In this document: positions 23,195 to 31,571 of the stretch, one piece after another | How positions within the stretch are numbered: position 1 is the first letter of the stretch | Layout of the letters: each line of letters opens with the position of its first letter | Source of the DNA: Spyradocola sp050942925 | GTDB lineage: Bacteria; Bacillota; Clostridia; Christensenellales; UBA1750 | Length of the DNA: 64,000 bases | Assembly (NCBI GenBank): GCA_050942925.1 | Contig: JBMNOF010000004.1 | Span: forward strand, 1 to 64,000 | Direction: 5' to 3' | The notes under the pieces: model-generated | Told to the model about the DNA's origin: nothing | Seen by the model: only the letters and a program-made list of their open reading frames with translations | The model's database searches: none | Program-made: the position numbers and the translations under genes

Positions 23195-24715
23195 ATGGCA
23201 GGCAAATTGCTCAAGGAAAACATCCCCGTGGAACGCCTGGTCGGCCAGGGGAGCGCGCAGGCAACGGCCGAGACCTCGGTCATGCTCTCGGGCGGGGACC
23301 GCAATGTCACCATCGTGAGCTGCCGCGCTCTGCCGTCCATCGGCACGGTAGAGGTGCAGACCGGGGGCGTCGCGGTGCAGGGAACGACGGAATTCTCTGC
23401 ACTGTACCTGACGCAGGCGGGAGAGCTCTTTTCCCGCGATGCACAGGCCAGCTTCAGCGCCGTTTTGCAGGTGGAAGACGCCGCCCCGAAGATGCGTGCA
23501 ACCGTCCGCGCGACAGTGTGCAGCGTGGAGGCGGAGGAGCGGGACGGCAGGATGGACTTCTCTGCGGCGCTTCGGCTGGAGGGCTTTGTCGCGCAGCCCG
23601 CCGTGGAGGCCTTGGCGACAAGCGTGGAAGCGCCGGTAGCCATGGCGGAAAAGACCGTGCGCCTGGAAACGCTCAACCAAGTGGCCTATGCCCAGGAGCG
23701 CGAGGCGTTTGCGGAAAACTTTCCCCTTGCGGACCCGTCCTACACGCGCGTGGTCAGCGCGGATGCAAGGGTGCAGGTGGACAATGTGAACCTGCAGGAC
23801 GGCGAGGTAGAGGTCACGGGCTCGGTGACGGTGGACAGCCTTCTTTCCGGAGCGGAGGCGGGCGGTCCCGTCGGTTGGCAGAGCGAGACGCTGCCCTTTT
23901 CCGAAGAGATCGAAGGCGACGGGTTCCGGCCGGGCGTGCAGGTGTCGGTTTCCGCACACGTGCGCGGACTCAAGAGCGAGGTGGTCTTTAACCGCGAGGA
24001 CGAGGTGCAGGAGGGAAACCTGCGGATTGAATTCGTGCTGGAGCTTGCGGCGGAAGCCAAGGCGGAGGCCGGGGCGGAGGTCCTGGCGGATGCCTATCCC
24101 CTGACGGAGGACCCCTTCCAGGTGATCCAGGAAGACGTGCGCTGCATTCGCTCCGACGAAGCGGTGGAGCAGACGCAGACCCTGCTGCTGGAGGTGGAAA
24201 TTCCGGCGTCTGCGCCGGGGCTGGGGGAGATCCTCGGCGCGTTTGCGGCCCCGGTGGCGCTGGACATCGTCGGGGAAGAAAGCGCGCGCGCCGAAGGGCT
24301 GATGCGCGTGAGCCTTTTGTATCGAACCGGGAGCGAAGTGCCGTTGGCCGTCTACACGCGGGAGGCGCCCTTTGCCTTGGAGTTCTCGGAGATCGATGGG
24401 CAAGCGGATGTGAGCGCGGTGGAACTGGGAGAGGTTGCGGCCGAGCGCGTTTCGCAGAACCAGGCGCAGGTCCGCATTCCCTTGACGCTCCGGGCGGAGC
24501 GCGTGGGAACGGCGGACGTCGCGGTCGTGTCCGAGATCTCGGAGGAGGGGGAGCCGGCGGCCCTGCCCGTGGGCGCGGTGCTGTACTACCCCAAGCCGGA
24601 GGAGACGCTCTGGGAGGTGGCCAGGCGCTACCGGATCGCGGAGGAGGAACTCCGCAAGCGGAACCCCGAGGGGAAATCCCCCGTGTTGGTCTACAGGCGC
24701 TTGACCTCGTTTTAG
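23195..24715 (+). CDS. sipL: SipL-like spore coat assembly protein (DUF3794 + LysM)
   Basis: 506 residues. Repeated DUF3794-type beta domains (about 1-150, 170-290, 300-440) and a C-terminal LysM (YYPKPEETLWEVARRYRIAEEEL). This matches C. difficile SipL, which binds SpoIVA and encases the forespore. In B. subtilis the analogous role is SpoVID. AAGGAGG is 6 nt before the ATG. It lies between spo0A and ispE. The acidic composition of the repeats is notable. Confidence 0.85.
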   Translation: MAGKLLKENIPVERLVGQGSAQATAETSVMLSGGDRNVTIVSCRALPSIGTVEVQTGGVAVQGTTEFSALYLTQAGELFSRDAQASFSAVLQVEDAAPKMRATVRATVCSVEAEERDGRMDFSAALRLEGFVAQPAVEALATSVEAPVAMAEKTVRLETLNQVAYAQEREAFAENFPLADPSYTRVVSADARVQVDNVNLQDGEVEVTGSVTVDSLLSGAEAGGPVGWQSETLPFSEEIEGDGFRPGVQVSVSAHVRGLKSEVVFNREDEVQEGNLRIEFVLELAAEAKAEAGAEVLADAYPLTEDPFQVIQEDVRCIRSDEAVEQTQTLLLEVEIPASAPGLGEILGAFAAPVALDIVGEESARAEGLMRVSLLYRTGSEVPLAVYTREAPFALEFSEIDGQADVSAVELGEVAAERVSQNQAQVRIPLTLRAERVGTADVAVVSEISEEGEPAALPVGAVLYYPKPEETLWEVARRYRIAEEELRKRNPEGKSPVLVYRRLTSF

Positions 24716-24730
24716 AAAATGTGCTATGCT
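24701..24730 (+). promoter_or_regulatory. Sigma-A promoter of ispE
   Basis: TTGACC (24701-24706), 18-nt spacer, TATGCT (24725-24730). The -35 lies within the last codons of sipL, giving ispE vegetative expression independent of the sporulation gene. Confidence 0.75.
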
Positions 24731-24764
24731 TTCCCAAGAAGATCAACGCTTGGAGGAAGGCATT

Positions 24765-25631
24765 GTGAAGGAGTATTGCTTGCAGGCGCGCGCCAAGGTC
24801 AACCTGACGGTGGATGTGCTGCGCCGGCGCGCGGACGGATACCACGACGTGGATTTGCTCATGCAGTCCGTGAGCCTTTGCGATACGATCCGCCTGCGCG
24901 AGGCGCAGAGCCTGGAATTGACCATTGAGGGCGCCCTGCGCGCCGAAAAAGACAACCTGATCTTGCGCGCGGCGCGCTTGCTGGCGGAGGAAGCCGGCAT
25001 CGCGCCGCGCGCGGAGCTTGTTTTGGAGAAGCACGTGCCCGTTGCGGCAGGCCTGGGCGGAGGCAGCGGAGATGCGGCGGCGGCGCTGGTGGGCCTGAAC
25101 GAGCTGTGGAATCTGCACTATCCCCTTGGCCGCCTGCAGGAGCTGGGCGCGCGCCTGGGCGCGGACGTTCCCTTTTGCATTGCGGGCGGATGCCAGCGCG
25201 CGACGGGGATCGGCACGGACCTTGCGCCCGTGCGCAGCCGCCTGCCGCTGTACCTGGTGATCCTCAAGCCCTGCGAGGGGCTTTTGACCAAGGAGATCTT
25301 TGAGGCCTTGGACATGACGGCGGTCACTGCGCACCCGGATACGGCCGGCGCGGCGCGGGCCATGGAGGCGGGGAGCGTCCGCGACCTCATTGCCTGCATG
25401 GGGAACGTGTTGGAGACAGTCGCCGTCGTCCGCCGGCCGGCCATCGCCCGCGCGATCGAGGAATTGCTGGCGCGGGGAGCGCTGCATGCGCGCATGTCGG
25501 GGAGCGGGTCTGCGGTGTTTGGGCTGTTCCCCGCATGGGAGCAGGCCGTGGAAACGGCCGTGGAACTCAAGCGCGTCTACCCGGAGTGCTGCGCTGCGCA
25601 AAGCGTGGATGCGGGCGTAAAATTCCTCTGA
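24765..25631 (+). CDS. ispE: 4-diphosphocytidyl-2-C-methyl-D-erythritol kinase
   Basis: 288 residues. GHMP kinase of the methylerythritol phosphate pathway to isoprenoids. ARAKVNLTVDVLRRRADGYHD near the start and the phosphate-binding VPVAAGLGGGSGDAAAAL are characteristic; the C-terminal RMSGSGSAVFGLF motif is present. GTG start with GGAGG 8 nt upstream; the in-frame ATG at 24726 overlaps the -10 and cannot be used from that promoter. Confidence 0.95.
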   Translation: MKEYCLQARAKVNLTVDVLRRRADGYHDVDLLMQSVSLCDTIRLREAQSLELTIEGALRAEKDNLILRAARLLAEEAGIAPRAELVLEKHVPVAAGLGGGSGDAAAALVGLNELWNLHYPLGRLQELGARLGADVPFCIAGGCQRATGIGTDLAPVRSRLPLYLVILKPCEGLLTKEIFEALDMTAVTAHPDTAGAARAMEAGSVRDLIACMGNVLETVAVVRRPAIARAIEELLARGALHARMSGSGSAVFGLFPAWEQAVETAVELKRVYPECCAAQSVDAGVKFL

Positions 25632-25648
25632 TGCGCGGCAAGACAACT

Positions 25649-25678
25649 GTATAAAACCGGAAAAACAAGCCAATGCTA
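25649..25678 (+). promoter_or_regulatory. Sigma-F-like promoter of spoIIR
   Basis: GTATA (25649-25653), 15-nt spacer, and GCCAATGCTA (25669-25678), a 5-of-7 match to the sigma-F -10 GGnnAnAhTR. spoIIR is a sigma-F gene in Bacillus and Clostridium. Transcription should start near 25685, in the loop of the overlapping hairpin. Confidence 0.6.
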
Positions 25679-25717
25679 CACGGTGAAAGGGGTGAGGAAA
25701 CCGTGAAGCATTGGCTT
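25667..25717 (+). promoter_or_regulatory. Long hairpin burying the spoIIR start codon
   Basis: AAGCCAATGCT (25667-25677) pairs perfectly with 25707-25717, and CACGGT (25679-25684) with ACCGTG (25700-25705), giving 17 bp with a single A/A mismatch. The loop holds the AAAGGGGTGAGG ribosome binding site and the inner 3' arm holds the GTG start. A run of T follows, so it can also terminate ispE. The 5' arm overlaps the predicted sigma-F -10 and would be missing from the sigma-F transcript. Confidence 0.75.
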
Positions 25718-26368
25718 TTTGCGTGTATGGTCTTTGGCCTTCTCTGCGCGGTCGTGTATGCGGTGGGGTGGGAACACCCGACGGATCTGCAGGCCGCCGT
25801 GCGCAGCGGGGACCTCGTGCGCATCCACATCCTCGCGCATGACGACACACAGGAGCAGCAGGAGATCAAACTGCATGTCCGCGATGCGATCCTGGCGGCC
25901 TTTACGCCGCTTCTGCAGGGAGCGTCCTCCGGGCAGGAGGCGGCGCAGATCGTGCAGGAGCATCTGGACCTCGCCCAACAGACCGCGGAAGGCGCGGCGG
26001 AAGAGATGGGGTTTGCGCAGGAGGTGCGCGTGGAGTTCGGCGTGTTCCCCTTCCCGGAGCGGACATACGGCACCCAGGTTGTGCCGGCCGGGGAGTATCA
26101 GGCCCTGCGCATTCTGCTTGGCGAGGCAAAGGGGCGCAACTGGTGGTGCGTGATGTATCCGCCGCTGTGCTTTTCCGGAGAGGACTACGAAGGGGAAGTT
26201 CGGTTTGAATCCAGCCTGGCAAAATGGCTGCGAGGAATCAGAGAGGAGATTGCGAATGCGTTTGAGACAACTGCGGAAGATGGCGATGCTTCTGGCGCTT
26301 CTGCTTCTGCTGACGGCCGTGGTTCCGGCAGCGGCGGCGACGACGCTCTATTGGGGAAGCAGCGGTGA
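25703..26368 (+). CDS. spoIIR: SpoIIR, forespore-to-mother-cell signal for pro-sigma-E processing
   Basis: 221 residues. A signal/anchor helix (about 4-22) is followed by the conserved SpoIIR domain: VRIHILAHDDTQEQQEIKLHVRDAI, FPERTYGTQVVPAGEY and the hallmark NWWCVMYPPLCF. Secreted from the forespore it activates SpoIIGA, which processes pro-sigma-E. GTG start after GGGGTGAGG. The last roughly 36 residues are a Ser/Gly/Asp-rich tail encoded by DNA that also encodes the SleB signal peptide in another frame (113-nt overlap). Confidence 0.95.
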   Translation: MKHWLFACMVFGLLCAVVYAVGWEHPTDLQAAVRSGDLVRIHILAHDDTQEQQEIKLHVRDAILAAFTPLLQGASSGQEAAQIVQEHLDLAQQTAEGAAEEMGFAQEVRVEFGVFPFPERTYGTQVVPAGEYQALRILLGEAKGRNWWCVMYPPLCFSGEDYEGEVRFESSLAKWLRGIREEIANAFETTAEDGDASGASASADGRGSGSGGDDALLGKQR

Positions 26369-26924
26369 ACTGGTGCGGCAGGTGCAGCTTAAGCTGCAAA
26401 AGTGGGGATACCTAAAGGGCGCGGCGGACGGCGTGTTTGGCCAGGATACCTATGAGGCTGTGGTCCACTTTCAGAAGAAGAACGGCCTGACGGCGGACGG
26501 CGTCGTCGGAGAGTCGACGTTTGCGGCGCTGGGGATCAACACTTCCTCGAGCGGAAGCACCAGCACGGGCCGCAGCAAGAACTTGGACCTCTTGGCGCGG
26601 TTGGTCTATGCAGAAGCACGCGGAGAGCCCTATCTTGGGCAGGTAGCCGTGGCGGCCGTCGTGCTCAACCGCGTGGAACACGCCTCCTTCCCCAACACGA
26701 TCTCCGGCGTCATCTACCAATCGGGCGCCTTTGACGTGGTGGCGGATGGGCAGATCAACATGGAACCGGATGCGCAGGCCGTGCGCGCGGCCCAAGACGC
26801 CATGAATGGCTGGGACCCCACCGGGGGGTGCATCTACTATTACAACCCTGCGCGCACCACGTCCTCGTGGATCTACTCGCGCACGGTGATGACCGTCATC
26901 GGCAAGCACTACTTTGCCATCTGA
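26256..26924 (+). CDS. sleB: Spore cortex-lytic enzyme SleB
   Basis: 222 residues. Signal peptide (MRLRQLRKMAMLLALLLLL), a peptidoglycan-binding domain (about 32-90, LKLQKWGYLKGAADGVFGQ) and a C-terminal Hydrolase_2 lytic transglycosylase domain with the catalytic Glu in LVYAEARGEPYLGQVAVAAV. It degrades cortex peptidoglycan during germination and needs YpeB, encoded next. GAGAGGAG lies 7 nt before the ATG, inside spoIIR. Confidence 0.95.
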   Translation: MRLRQLRKMAMLLALLLLLTAVVPAAAATTLYWGSSGELVRQVQLKLQKWGYLKGAADGVFGQDTYEAVVHFQKKNGLTADGVVGESTFAALGINTSSSGSTSTGRSKNLDLLARLVYAEARGEPYLGQVAVAAVVLNRVEHASFPNTISGVIYQSGAFDVVADGQINMEPDAQAVRAAQDAMNGWDPTGGCIYYYNPARTTSSWIYSRTVMTVIGKHYFAI

Positions 26925-26942
26925 CGCGCGAGGAGGATGCAA

Positions 26943-28253
26943 ATGGACAAGAGATGGAAGAACGCGGTCATCGCAGTGTTGACCGTGGTTTTAACCGGAG
27001 CGGTCATCTGGGGAATCGTGGAAAACGTCCGCCAGCGCCGGTACCGGACGCAGCTGCAGGCCATGTATGAGCGGTCCTTCTTCCAGCTGGTGGGGGAGAT
27101 GGACGATCTGGAGGTAAAACTGGGGAAGCTCATGGTCTCGGACGGGGCGAAACAGGATGTGATCCTGCTGTCGGAGGTCTACCGGCAAGCCGATGGTGCG
27201 GGGCGGGAGCTGGCCTCCCTGCCCGGTTCTCATGAGAGCATGGAGGAAGTGCTTGCCTTTGTCAACCGGCTTTCCGAGTTTTCCGGTGCGCTCGCGCAGA
27301 AGGTGGCAAAGGGGGAGAGCATCTCCAAGGAGGAAGAGGAACAGCTGGAATCGCTCCTGGAGCGCTGCCGCGCCCTGAACTACGCGGTGCAGGGCTTGAG
27401 CGCCCAAGACGTGGCCAGCGTTGCGCTCTCCAGCCAGCCGGCCGTGCCGGACGAGGAGAGCGACCCCTATGCGGAGTTCGCCAAGCCCTCCACGCCCGTG
27501 CCCTCGCTGATCTATGACGGCGCCTTCTCGCAGGCAGCTCGGACGGCGCCCAAGGCGCTGGGAACGGAACCCGTGGACGAAAATGCGGCGATGGAAATTG
27601 CAAAGGCGTATGTGGGCTTGGAGCGCGTGCAATCCGTTTCCGTAGAGCAGGGCGTGGAGGGAGAGATCCCCTGCTATGGCGTGGCGGTGGACACGACGGA
27701 CGCCGGCGTGCTCCACCTGCAGGTGACAAAGACCGGCGGACACGTGCTGATGATGGTGCCGGAATTCTCCCCGGGGGAGACAAACCACAGCGTGGAGGCA
27801 TGCCAGGAGAATGCGCTCGCCTTCCTGCAGAGCCGGCAGTACGGCGAGGTGGAGCCCGCCTATTACCAGGTGAACTTCGGCATGGTGACGTTCAATTTCG
27901 TGCCCATGCAGGACGGCGTCCGGCTGTATCCGGATCTGATCAAAGTGCAGGTCTCCTTGGAGACGGGACTCGTTGTAGGGGTGGAGGCCAACAACTACCT
28001 GCGCAACCATGTGCAGAGGAGCTTTGACGGGGAGAGAATGGACCAGGAAGAAATCGTGGCCCTGGCGCCGTCGCTCGACGTTTCCTCCGTCCGGCTGGCC
28101 CTGATCCCCCGATTTGGGCAGGAAATTCTCTGCTATGAGCTGCGCGGTACGGCCGAAGAGCAGGAGTACCTCGTCTACCTAAACGCCCAGAATGGGTCTG
28201 CCGAAGAGATTCTGCAGGTGGTCATCGAGGAGGAAGGGGAAGCCGTAGTTTAG
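26943..28253 (+). CDS. ypeB: Germination protein YpeB
   Basis: 436 residues. One N-terminal membrane helix (about 7-27), a helical domain (about 35-150) and C-terminal PepSY-like repeats. YpeB stabilises SleB in the dormant spore and is itself processed at germination. AGGAGG lies 6 nt before the second of two in-frame ATGs, which was chosen; the first abuts the site. The sleB-ypeB order is the standard bicistron. Confidence 0.93.
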   Translation: MDKRWKNAVIAVLTVVLTGAVIWGIVENVRQRRYRTQLQAMYERSFFQLVGEMDDLEVKLGKLMVSDGAKQDVILLSEVYRQADGAGRELASLPGSHESMEEVLAFVNRLSEFSGALAQKVAKGESISKEEEEQLESLLERCRALNYAVQGLSAQDVASVALSSQPAVPDEESDPYAEFAKPSTPVPSLIYDGAFSQAARTAPKALGTEPVDENAAMEIAKAYVGLERVQSVSVEQGVEGEIPCYGVAVDTTDAGVLHLQVTKTGGHVLMMVPEFSPGETNHSVEACQENALAFLQSRQYGEVEPAYYQVNFGMVTFNFVPMQDGVRLYPDLIKVQVSLETGLVVGVEANNYLRNHVQRSFDGERMDQEEIVALAPSLDVSSVRLALIPRFGQEILCYELRGTAEEQEYLVYLNAQNGSAEEILQVVIEEEGEAVV

Positions 28254-28370
28254 TGCGGCGAATCGAATAGACCGCGTTGTTTTTGCAGAGTTTGTGAACA
28301 ATTGCGTTCCAAATGATGGAATTGTGTAAAGAGTTTGGGAAAGGTGTTGCATTCTTCCCTGCAATAGAGT

Positions 28371-28386
28371 ACGCTACTCGTAGCGT
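28371..28386 (+). promoter_or_regulatory. Small inverted repeat before the DUF1934 gene
   Basis: ACGCTAC-TC-GTAGCGT, a 7-bp inverted repeat about 24 nt before the start codon. A weak TTGCAT-17-TACGCT promoter (28348-28376) overlaps its left half, so it could be an operator. Confidence 0.35.
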
Positions 28387-28409
28387 TTGATGCTGAATGG
28401 GAGGAAATC

Positions 28410-28835
28410 ATGGACGATCAGAAGGTCATCTTGCAGATGACATCTACGCAAGTGCAGGAGGATGGCCAGGAAGCCGTGATGGAACTGACCACAGCCGCTA
28501 CGCTGCGCAAGACAAAGGATGCCGCCGTTCTCAAATACGAGGAGACGGGAGACTCCGGGATTGCGGGCCAGGCTTCTATTGAGATGAAGGGCGACACCGT
28601 CATGCTCTCCCGCGAGGGCGAAGCCTGCATGCACCTGATCCTCAAGCAGGGCTGCAAGTACGTCAGCACCTATTCCACGCCGTTTGGGCGGCTGGACATG
28701 GAGGCCCTGCCCACGCGCGTGATGTACGCCATGACCGAAGCGGAAGGGCGGATCGAGCTGGAGTACCACATGCACGTGCAAAACCAGTACGTCGGTCTGA
28801 ACCGCGTCAGCGTGCATTTTCACCACACCGCGTGA
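28410..28835 (+). CDS. DUF1934 (YwiB-like) beta-barrel protein
   Basis: 141 residues, soluble and mostly beta. Matches the DUF1934 pattern (ATLRKTKDAAVLKYEET, STPFGRLDMEALPTRV, LEYHMHVQNQYVGLN), a calycin-like barrel of unknown function common in Firmicutes. GGGAGG lies before the ATG. Its stop overlaps the GTG start of the next gene. Confidence 0.8.
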   Translation: MDDQKVILQMTSTQVQEDGQEAVMELTTAATLRKTKDAAVLKYEETGDSGIAGQASIEMKGDTVMLSREGEACMHLILKQGCKYVSTYSTPFGRLDMEALPTRVMYAMTEAEGRIELEYHMHVQNQYVGLNRVSVHFHHTA

Positions 28836-29347
28836 GAGAGGAACTTGCCGCGCTCTGCCGCCGTCTACAAGAGGAGACAGGCGCGCGCCCCTTTGTGCTG
28901 CCGCCGCCCTTTTCCCGCGGACACTTCCGCCTTTACGGCGCAAAGCCCGTGCAGGATGCGGACTTTCTGGCCAGGGTGGAAGGGGCGAACACGTTTGTAA
29001 CGATCTCGGACGCCGCGCAGACGCGCATCCTCCTGGAGATGGAGGAACGGACGCCGCGCGTGGACGTTCTGCCGGAGCGATCGCCGATGGACACGCTCCT
29101 CTATCAAATCCTCGCCCACGGCTTTTCGCTGGGGGGAGAAGACGCGCCCAGACTCTGCCGCCTGTGCCTGGAGCTGGACGATGACCCTCGGCGCGCCGGA
29201 CGCGCGATCGAGCGCCTCATGGCCGTCATGGGCGCGATGTACGCGGAGTGCCTGCGCGAGGGAAGAAAGTTCTCGATGCTGCCTGCTGCGGCCAGGCAGG
29301 TCGTTTGGTATAGACAGATCCACTCGACGAAAAAGGGAGGAAATTGA
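28832..29347 (+). CDS. Uncharacterised protein downstream of DUF1934
   Basis: 171 residues, no family recognised. The first 75 residues look alpha/beta (EELAALCRRLQEETGARPFV, then RGHFRLYGAKPVQDADFLARVEG); the C-terminal half is helical and contains two cysteines (RLCRLCLEL). No signal or membrane segment. GTG start overlaps the upstream stop as GTGA, so it is translationally coupled to the DUF1934 gene; that coupling is the main functional hint. Confidence 0.6.
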   Translation: MREELAALCRRLQEETGARPFVLPPPFSRGHFRLYGAKPVQDADFLARVEGANTFVTISDAAQTRILLEMEERTPRVDVLPERSPMDTLLYQILAHGFSLGGEDAPRLCRLCLELDDDPRRAGRAIERLMAVMGAMYAECLREGRKFSMLPAAARQVVWYRQIHSTKKGGN

Positions 29348-29349
29348 CA

Positions 29350-29982
29350 GTGAAGATACAGTGGCTTGGACATTCCAGCTTTCGCATTCTCGGCAGCAAG
29401 GCCATCGTGACCGATCCCTATGGGGACGTCGGTCTGGACTTCCCGGATGTGCGCGCGGACATCGTGACCGTCTCGCACAGCCACTACGATCACAGCGCAG
29501 TCGGAGCCGTCAAGGGGGAGCCCGCCATCGTGGACGACGCTGGGGAGCACAAGATCGCCGACGTGTCCATCACGGGCTACAACACGGCGCACGACGATGA
29601 GCAGGGCGCAAAGCGCGGCCGCAACATCGTCTTTGTCATCCAGATGGATGGCACGCGCGTGGCGCACTTGGGCGACCTGGGCTGCATCCCGGACCACAAT
29701 GTCCTAGGCGCGCTGCAGAAGGTGGACGTTCTTCTTCTGCCCGTCGGAGGCAACTATACCATCGACGGCGAGCAGGCCGCGGAGCTGGTCAAGCTCCTTC
29801 AGCCCCGCATCACCATCCCCATGCACTACAAGACGCCCGGCCTGACGGTGGATGTCGGGGGCGTGGAAACGTTCCTGTCCAACGTGGACGGGGAAGTGGA
29901 GCGCGTTTCCGGCTCCGAGCTGGAGATCACGCCCATGATGCCGAAGGTCGTGCTCTTTGAAAAGCCCATGGGGCAGAGATAG
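29350..29982 (+). CDS. Metallo-beta-lactamase-fold hydrolase (UlaG-like)
   Basis: 210 residues. Compact MBL-fold protein of the UlaG/UPF0173 type. KIQWLGHSSFRI at the start, metal motif SHSHYDHSAVG, AHLGDLG with a metal-binding Asp, and PMHYKT near the C terminus. Substrate unknown; relatives include L-ascorbate-6-phosphate lactonase. GTG start taken because GGGAGG lies 8 nt before it; the TTG two codons earlier is too close to that site. Confidence 0.85.
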   Translation: MKIQWLGHSSFRILGSKAIVTDPYGDVGLDFPDVRADIVTVSHSHYDHSAVGAVKGEPAIVDDAGEHKIADVSITGYNTAHDDEQGAKRGRNIVFVIQMDGTRVAHLGDLGCIPDHNVLGALQKVDVLLLPVGGNYTIDGEQAAELVKLLQPRITIPMHYKTPGLTVDVGGVETFLSNVDGEVERVSGSELEITPMMPKVVLFEKPMGQR

Positions 29983-30000
29983 GGAATCCTCGTTTCGACA

Positions 30001-30029
30001 AAAAGGATGGCGAAAGCCATCCTTTTTTT
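30001..30029 (+). terminator. Intrinsic terminator after the MBL gene
   Basis: AAAAGGATGGC (30001-30011), GAAA tetraloop, GCCATCCTTTT, ending in a run of seven T. Confidence 0.95.
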
Positions 30030-30056
30030 GCTGCAAGAAATCGAAAAAGCGAGTCG

Positions 30057-30085
30057 TTGACAGAAGGAGAAGGAGCGTTTACAAT
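30057..30085 (+). promoter_or_regulatory. Sigma-A promoter of the glycerol-3-phosphate dehydrogenase-like operon
   Basis: Perfect TTGACA (30057-30062), 17-nt spacer, TACAAT (30080-30085), 41 nt before the first start. Confidence 0.9.
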
Positions 30086-30125
30086 GATACGGGAAGAAAA
30101 AGCGTTTTTGGGGGAGGACTGAACA

Positions 30126-31571
30126 ATGTATGATGTGGTCGTCATCGGCGCGGGCGTAATCGGCTGCGCCATTGCGCGGCAACTATCCCGATACAAGGTG
30201 CGCGTGGCGGTGCTCGAAGCGGGGGCGGATGTCGCCACGGGTGCTTCGCGCGCCAATTCCGCCATCGTGCACGCCGGGTATGACTGCGAACCGGGCAGCA
30301 CCATGGCGCGCGTCAACGTCGCGGGGAACGCGCTGTATGACGAATGGTGCGAGCAGCTGCACGTGCCGCTCAAGCGCGTGGGCTCGCTGGTGCTGGCGTT
30401 TTCCGAGGAGGACATGGCGCAGGTGCATCGCCTCTACGACAACGGCGTGCAGAACGGCGTGCCGGGTCTTGCGATCTTGGACCGGGCGCAGGCCATGGAG
30501 AAGCAGCCCGGCATATCCGAGGAGGTCGTGGGCGCGCTCTGGGCCCCGACCGGCGCCATCACCTGTCCCTACGAAATGACCATTGCCTGCGCAGAAAATG
30601 CGCACGACAACGGCGTGGAATTCTACTTTGACTTCCACGCGGAAAAGATCACCACGCTGCGCGACGCCGTGGAGATCGAGAACGACAAGAATGTGCTCTT
30701 CCGCTCCCGCTATGTCGTCAACGCGGCGGGGCTGCATGCGGACGAGATCTCCCGCCTGATGGGGGACGACAGCTTTACCATCACCGGCCGCAAGGGCGAG
30801 TACATGCTCCTGGACCGCGCGGCCTCGGGATTCGTGCAGAGAGTGATCTTCCAGGCGCCCAGCCGTTTGGGCAAGGGCGTGCTCGTCTCGCCCACGGTGG
30901 ATGGAAACGCCTTTGTCGGGCCGACGGCGGTGGACAACTCCGGCAAGGAGGATACCTCCGTCACCCGGGAAGGCCTGGAGTTCCTCAAGGCCACGGGCCG
31001 GCGCTCCATGCCCGGCGTCCCGGTCAACCGCCCCATTACTGCCTTTGCGGGGATTCGGGCCATTCCTTCGACGGGCGACTTCATCCTGGGCGTCTCTGCC
31101 GCGAATCCGCGCCTGATTCAGGCGGCGGGCATTTGCTCGCCGGGCCTGAGCAGCGCGCCGGCCATCGCCCAGGAGACAGTGGAGGCGCTGCGCCATGCCG
31201 GGCTGTTCCTGCCCGAGCGCGCGGACTTCCATCCCATTCGGGAGCATGCGAAGCCCTTCCGCAACATGACGGAGGAAGAGCGGGAGCAGGCCATCGCCAA
31301 GGATGCGCGCTATGGCCGCATCATCTGCCGCTGCGAGACGGTGACGGAGGCGGAGATCGCCCACGCCATCGAGCGAACGCTGGGCAAGCCCACGGTGGAT
31401 GGCGTCAAGCGCCGGACCCGGGCGGGCATGGGACGGTGCCAGGGCGGCTTCTGCGCGCCGCGCGTGATGGAGCTAATCGAAAAATATGGCGGAGTTCCCA
31501 TGGAGAAGATCACCAAGAACGGCGGCGCTTCCCGCATGATCGTCGGGCGCACCCGGCAGGAGGAAAAATAA
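30126..31571 (+). CDS. GlpA-like FAD-dependent glycerol-3-phosphate dehydrogenase with [2Fe-2S] domain
   Basis: 481 residues. N-terminal FAD-binding GAGVIGCAIARQL in a DAO-type fold, then a C-terminal BFD-like iron-sulfur domain with CRCETVTEAEI and CQGGFC cysteines. This is the architecture of clostridial GlpA-type enzymes, encoded with a second flavoprotein and a DUF1667 protein as here. The complex is thought to oxidise glycerol 3-phosphate to dihydroxyacetone phosphate, linking to glpK. GGGGGAGGA precedes the ATG. Confidence 0.85.
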   Translation: MYDVVVIGAGVIGCAIARQLSRYKVRVAVLEAGADVATGASRANSAIVHAGYDCEPGSTMARVNVAGNALYDEWCEQLHVPLKRVGSLVLAFSEEDMAQVHRLYDNGVQNGVPGLAILDRAQAMEKQPGISEEVVGALWAPTGAITCPYEMTIACAENAHDNGVEFYFDFHAEKITTLRDAVEIENDKNVLFRSRYVVNAAGLHADEISRLMGDDSFTITGRKGEYMLLDRAASGFVQRVIFQAPSRLGKGVLVSPTVDGNAFVGPTAVDNSGKEDTSVTREGLEFLKATGRRSMPGVPVNRPITAFAGIRAIPSTGDFILGVSAANPRLIQAAGICSPGLSSAPAIAQETVEALRHAGLFLPERADFHPIREHAKPFRNMTEEEREQAIAKDARYGRIICRCETVTEAEIAHAIERTLGKPTVDGVKRRTRAGMGRCQGGFCAPRVMELIEKYGGVPMEKITKNGGASRMIVGRTRQEEK

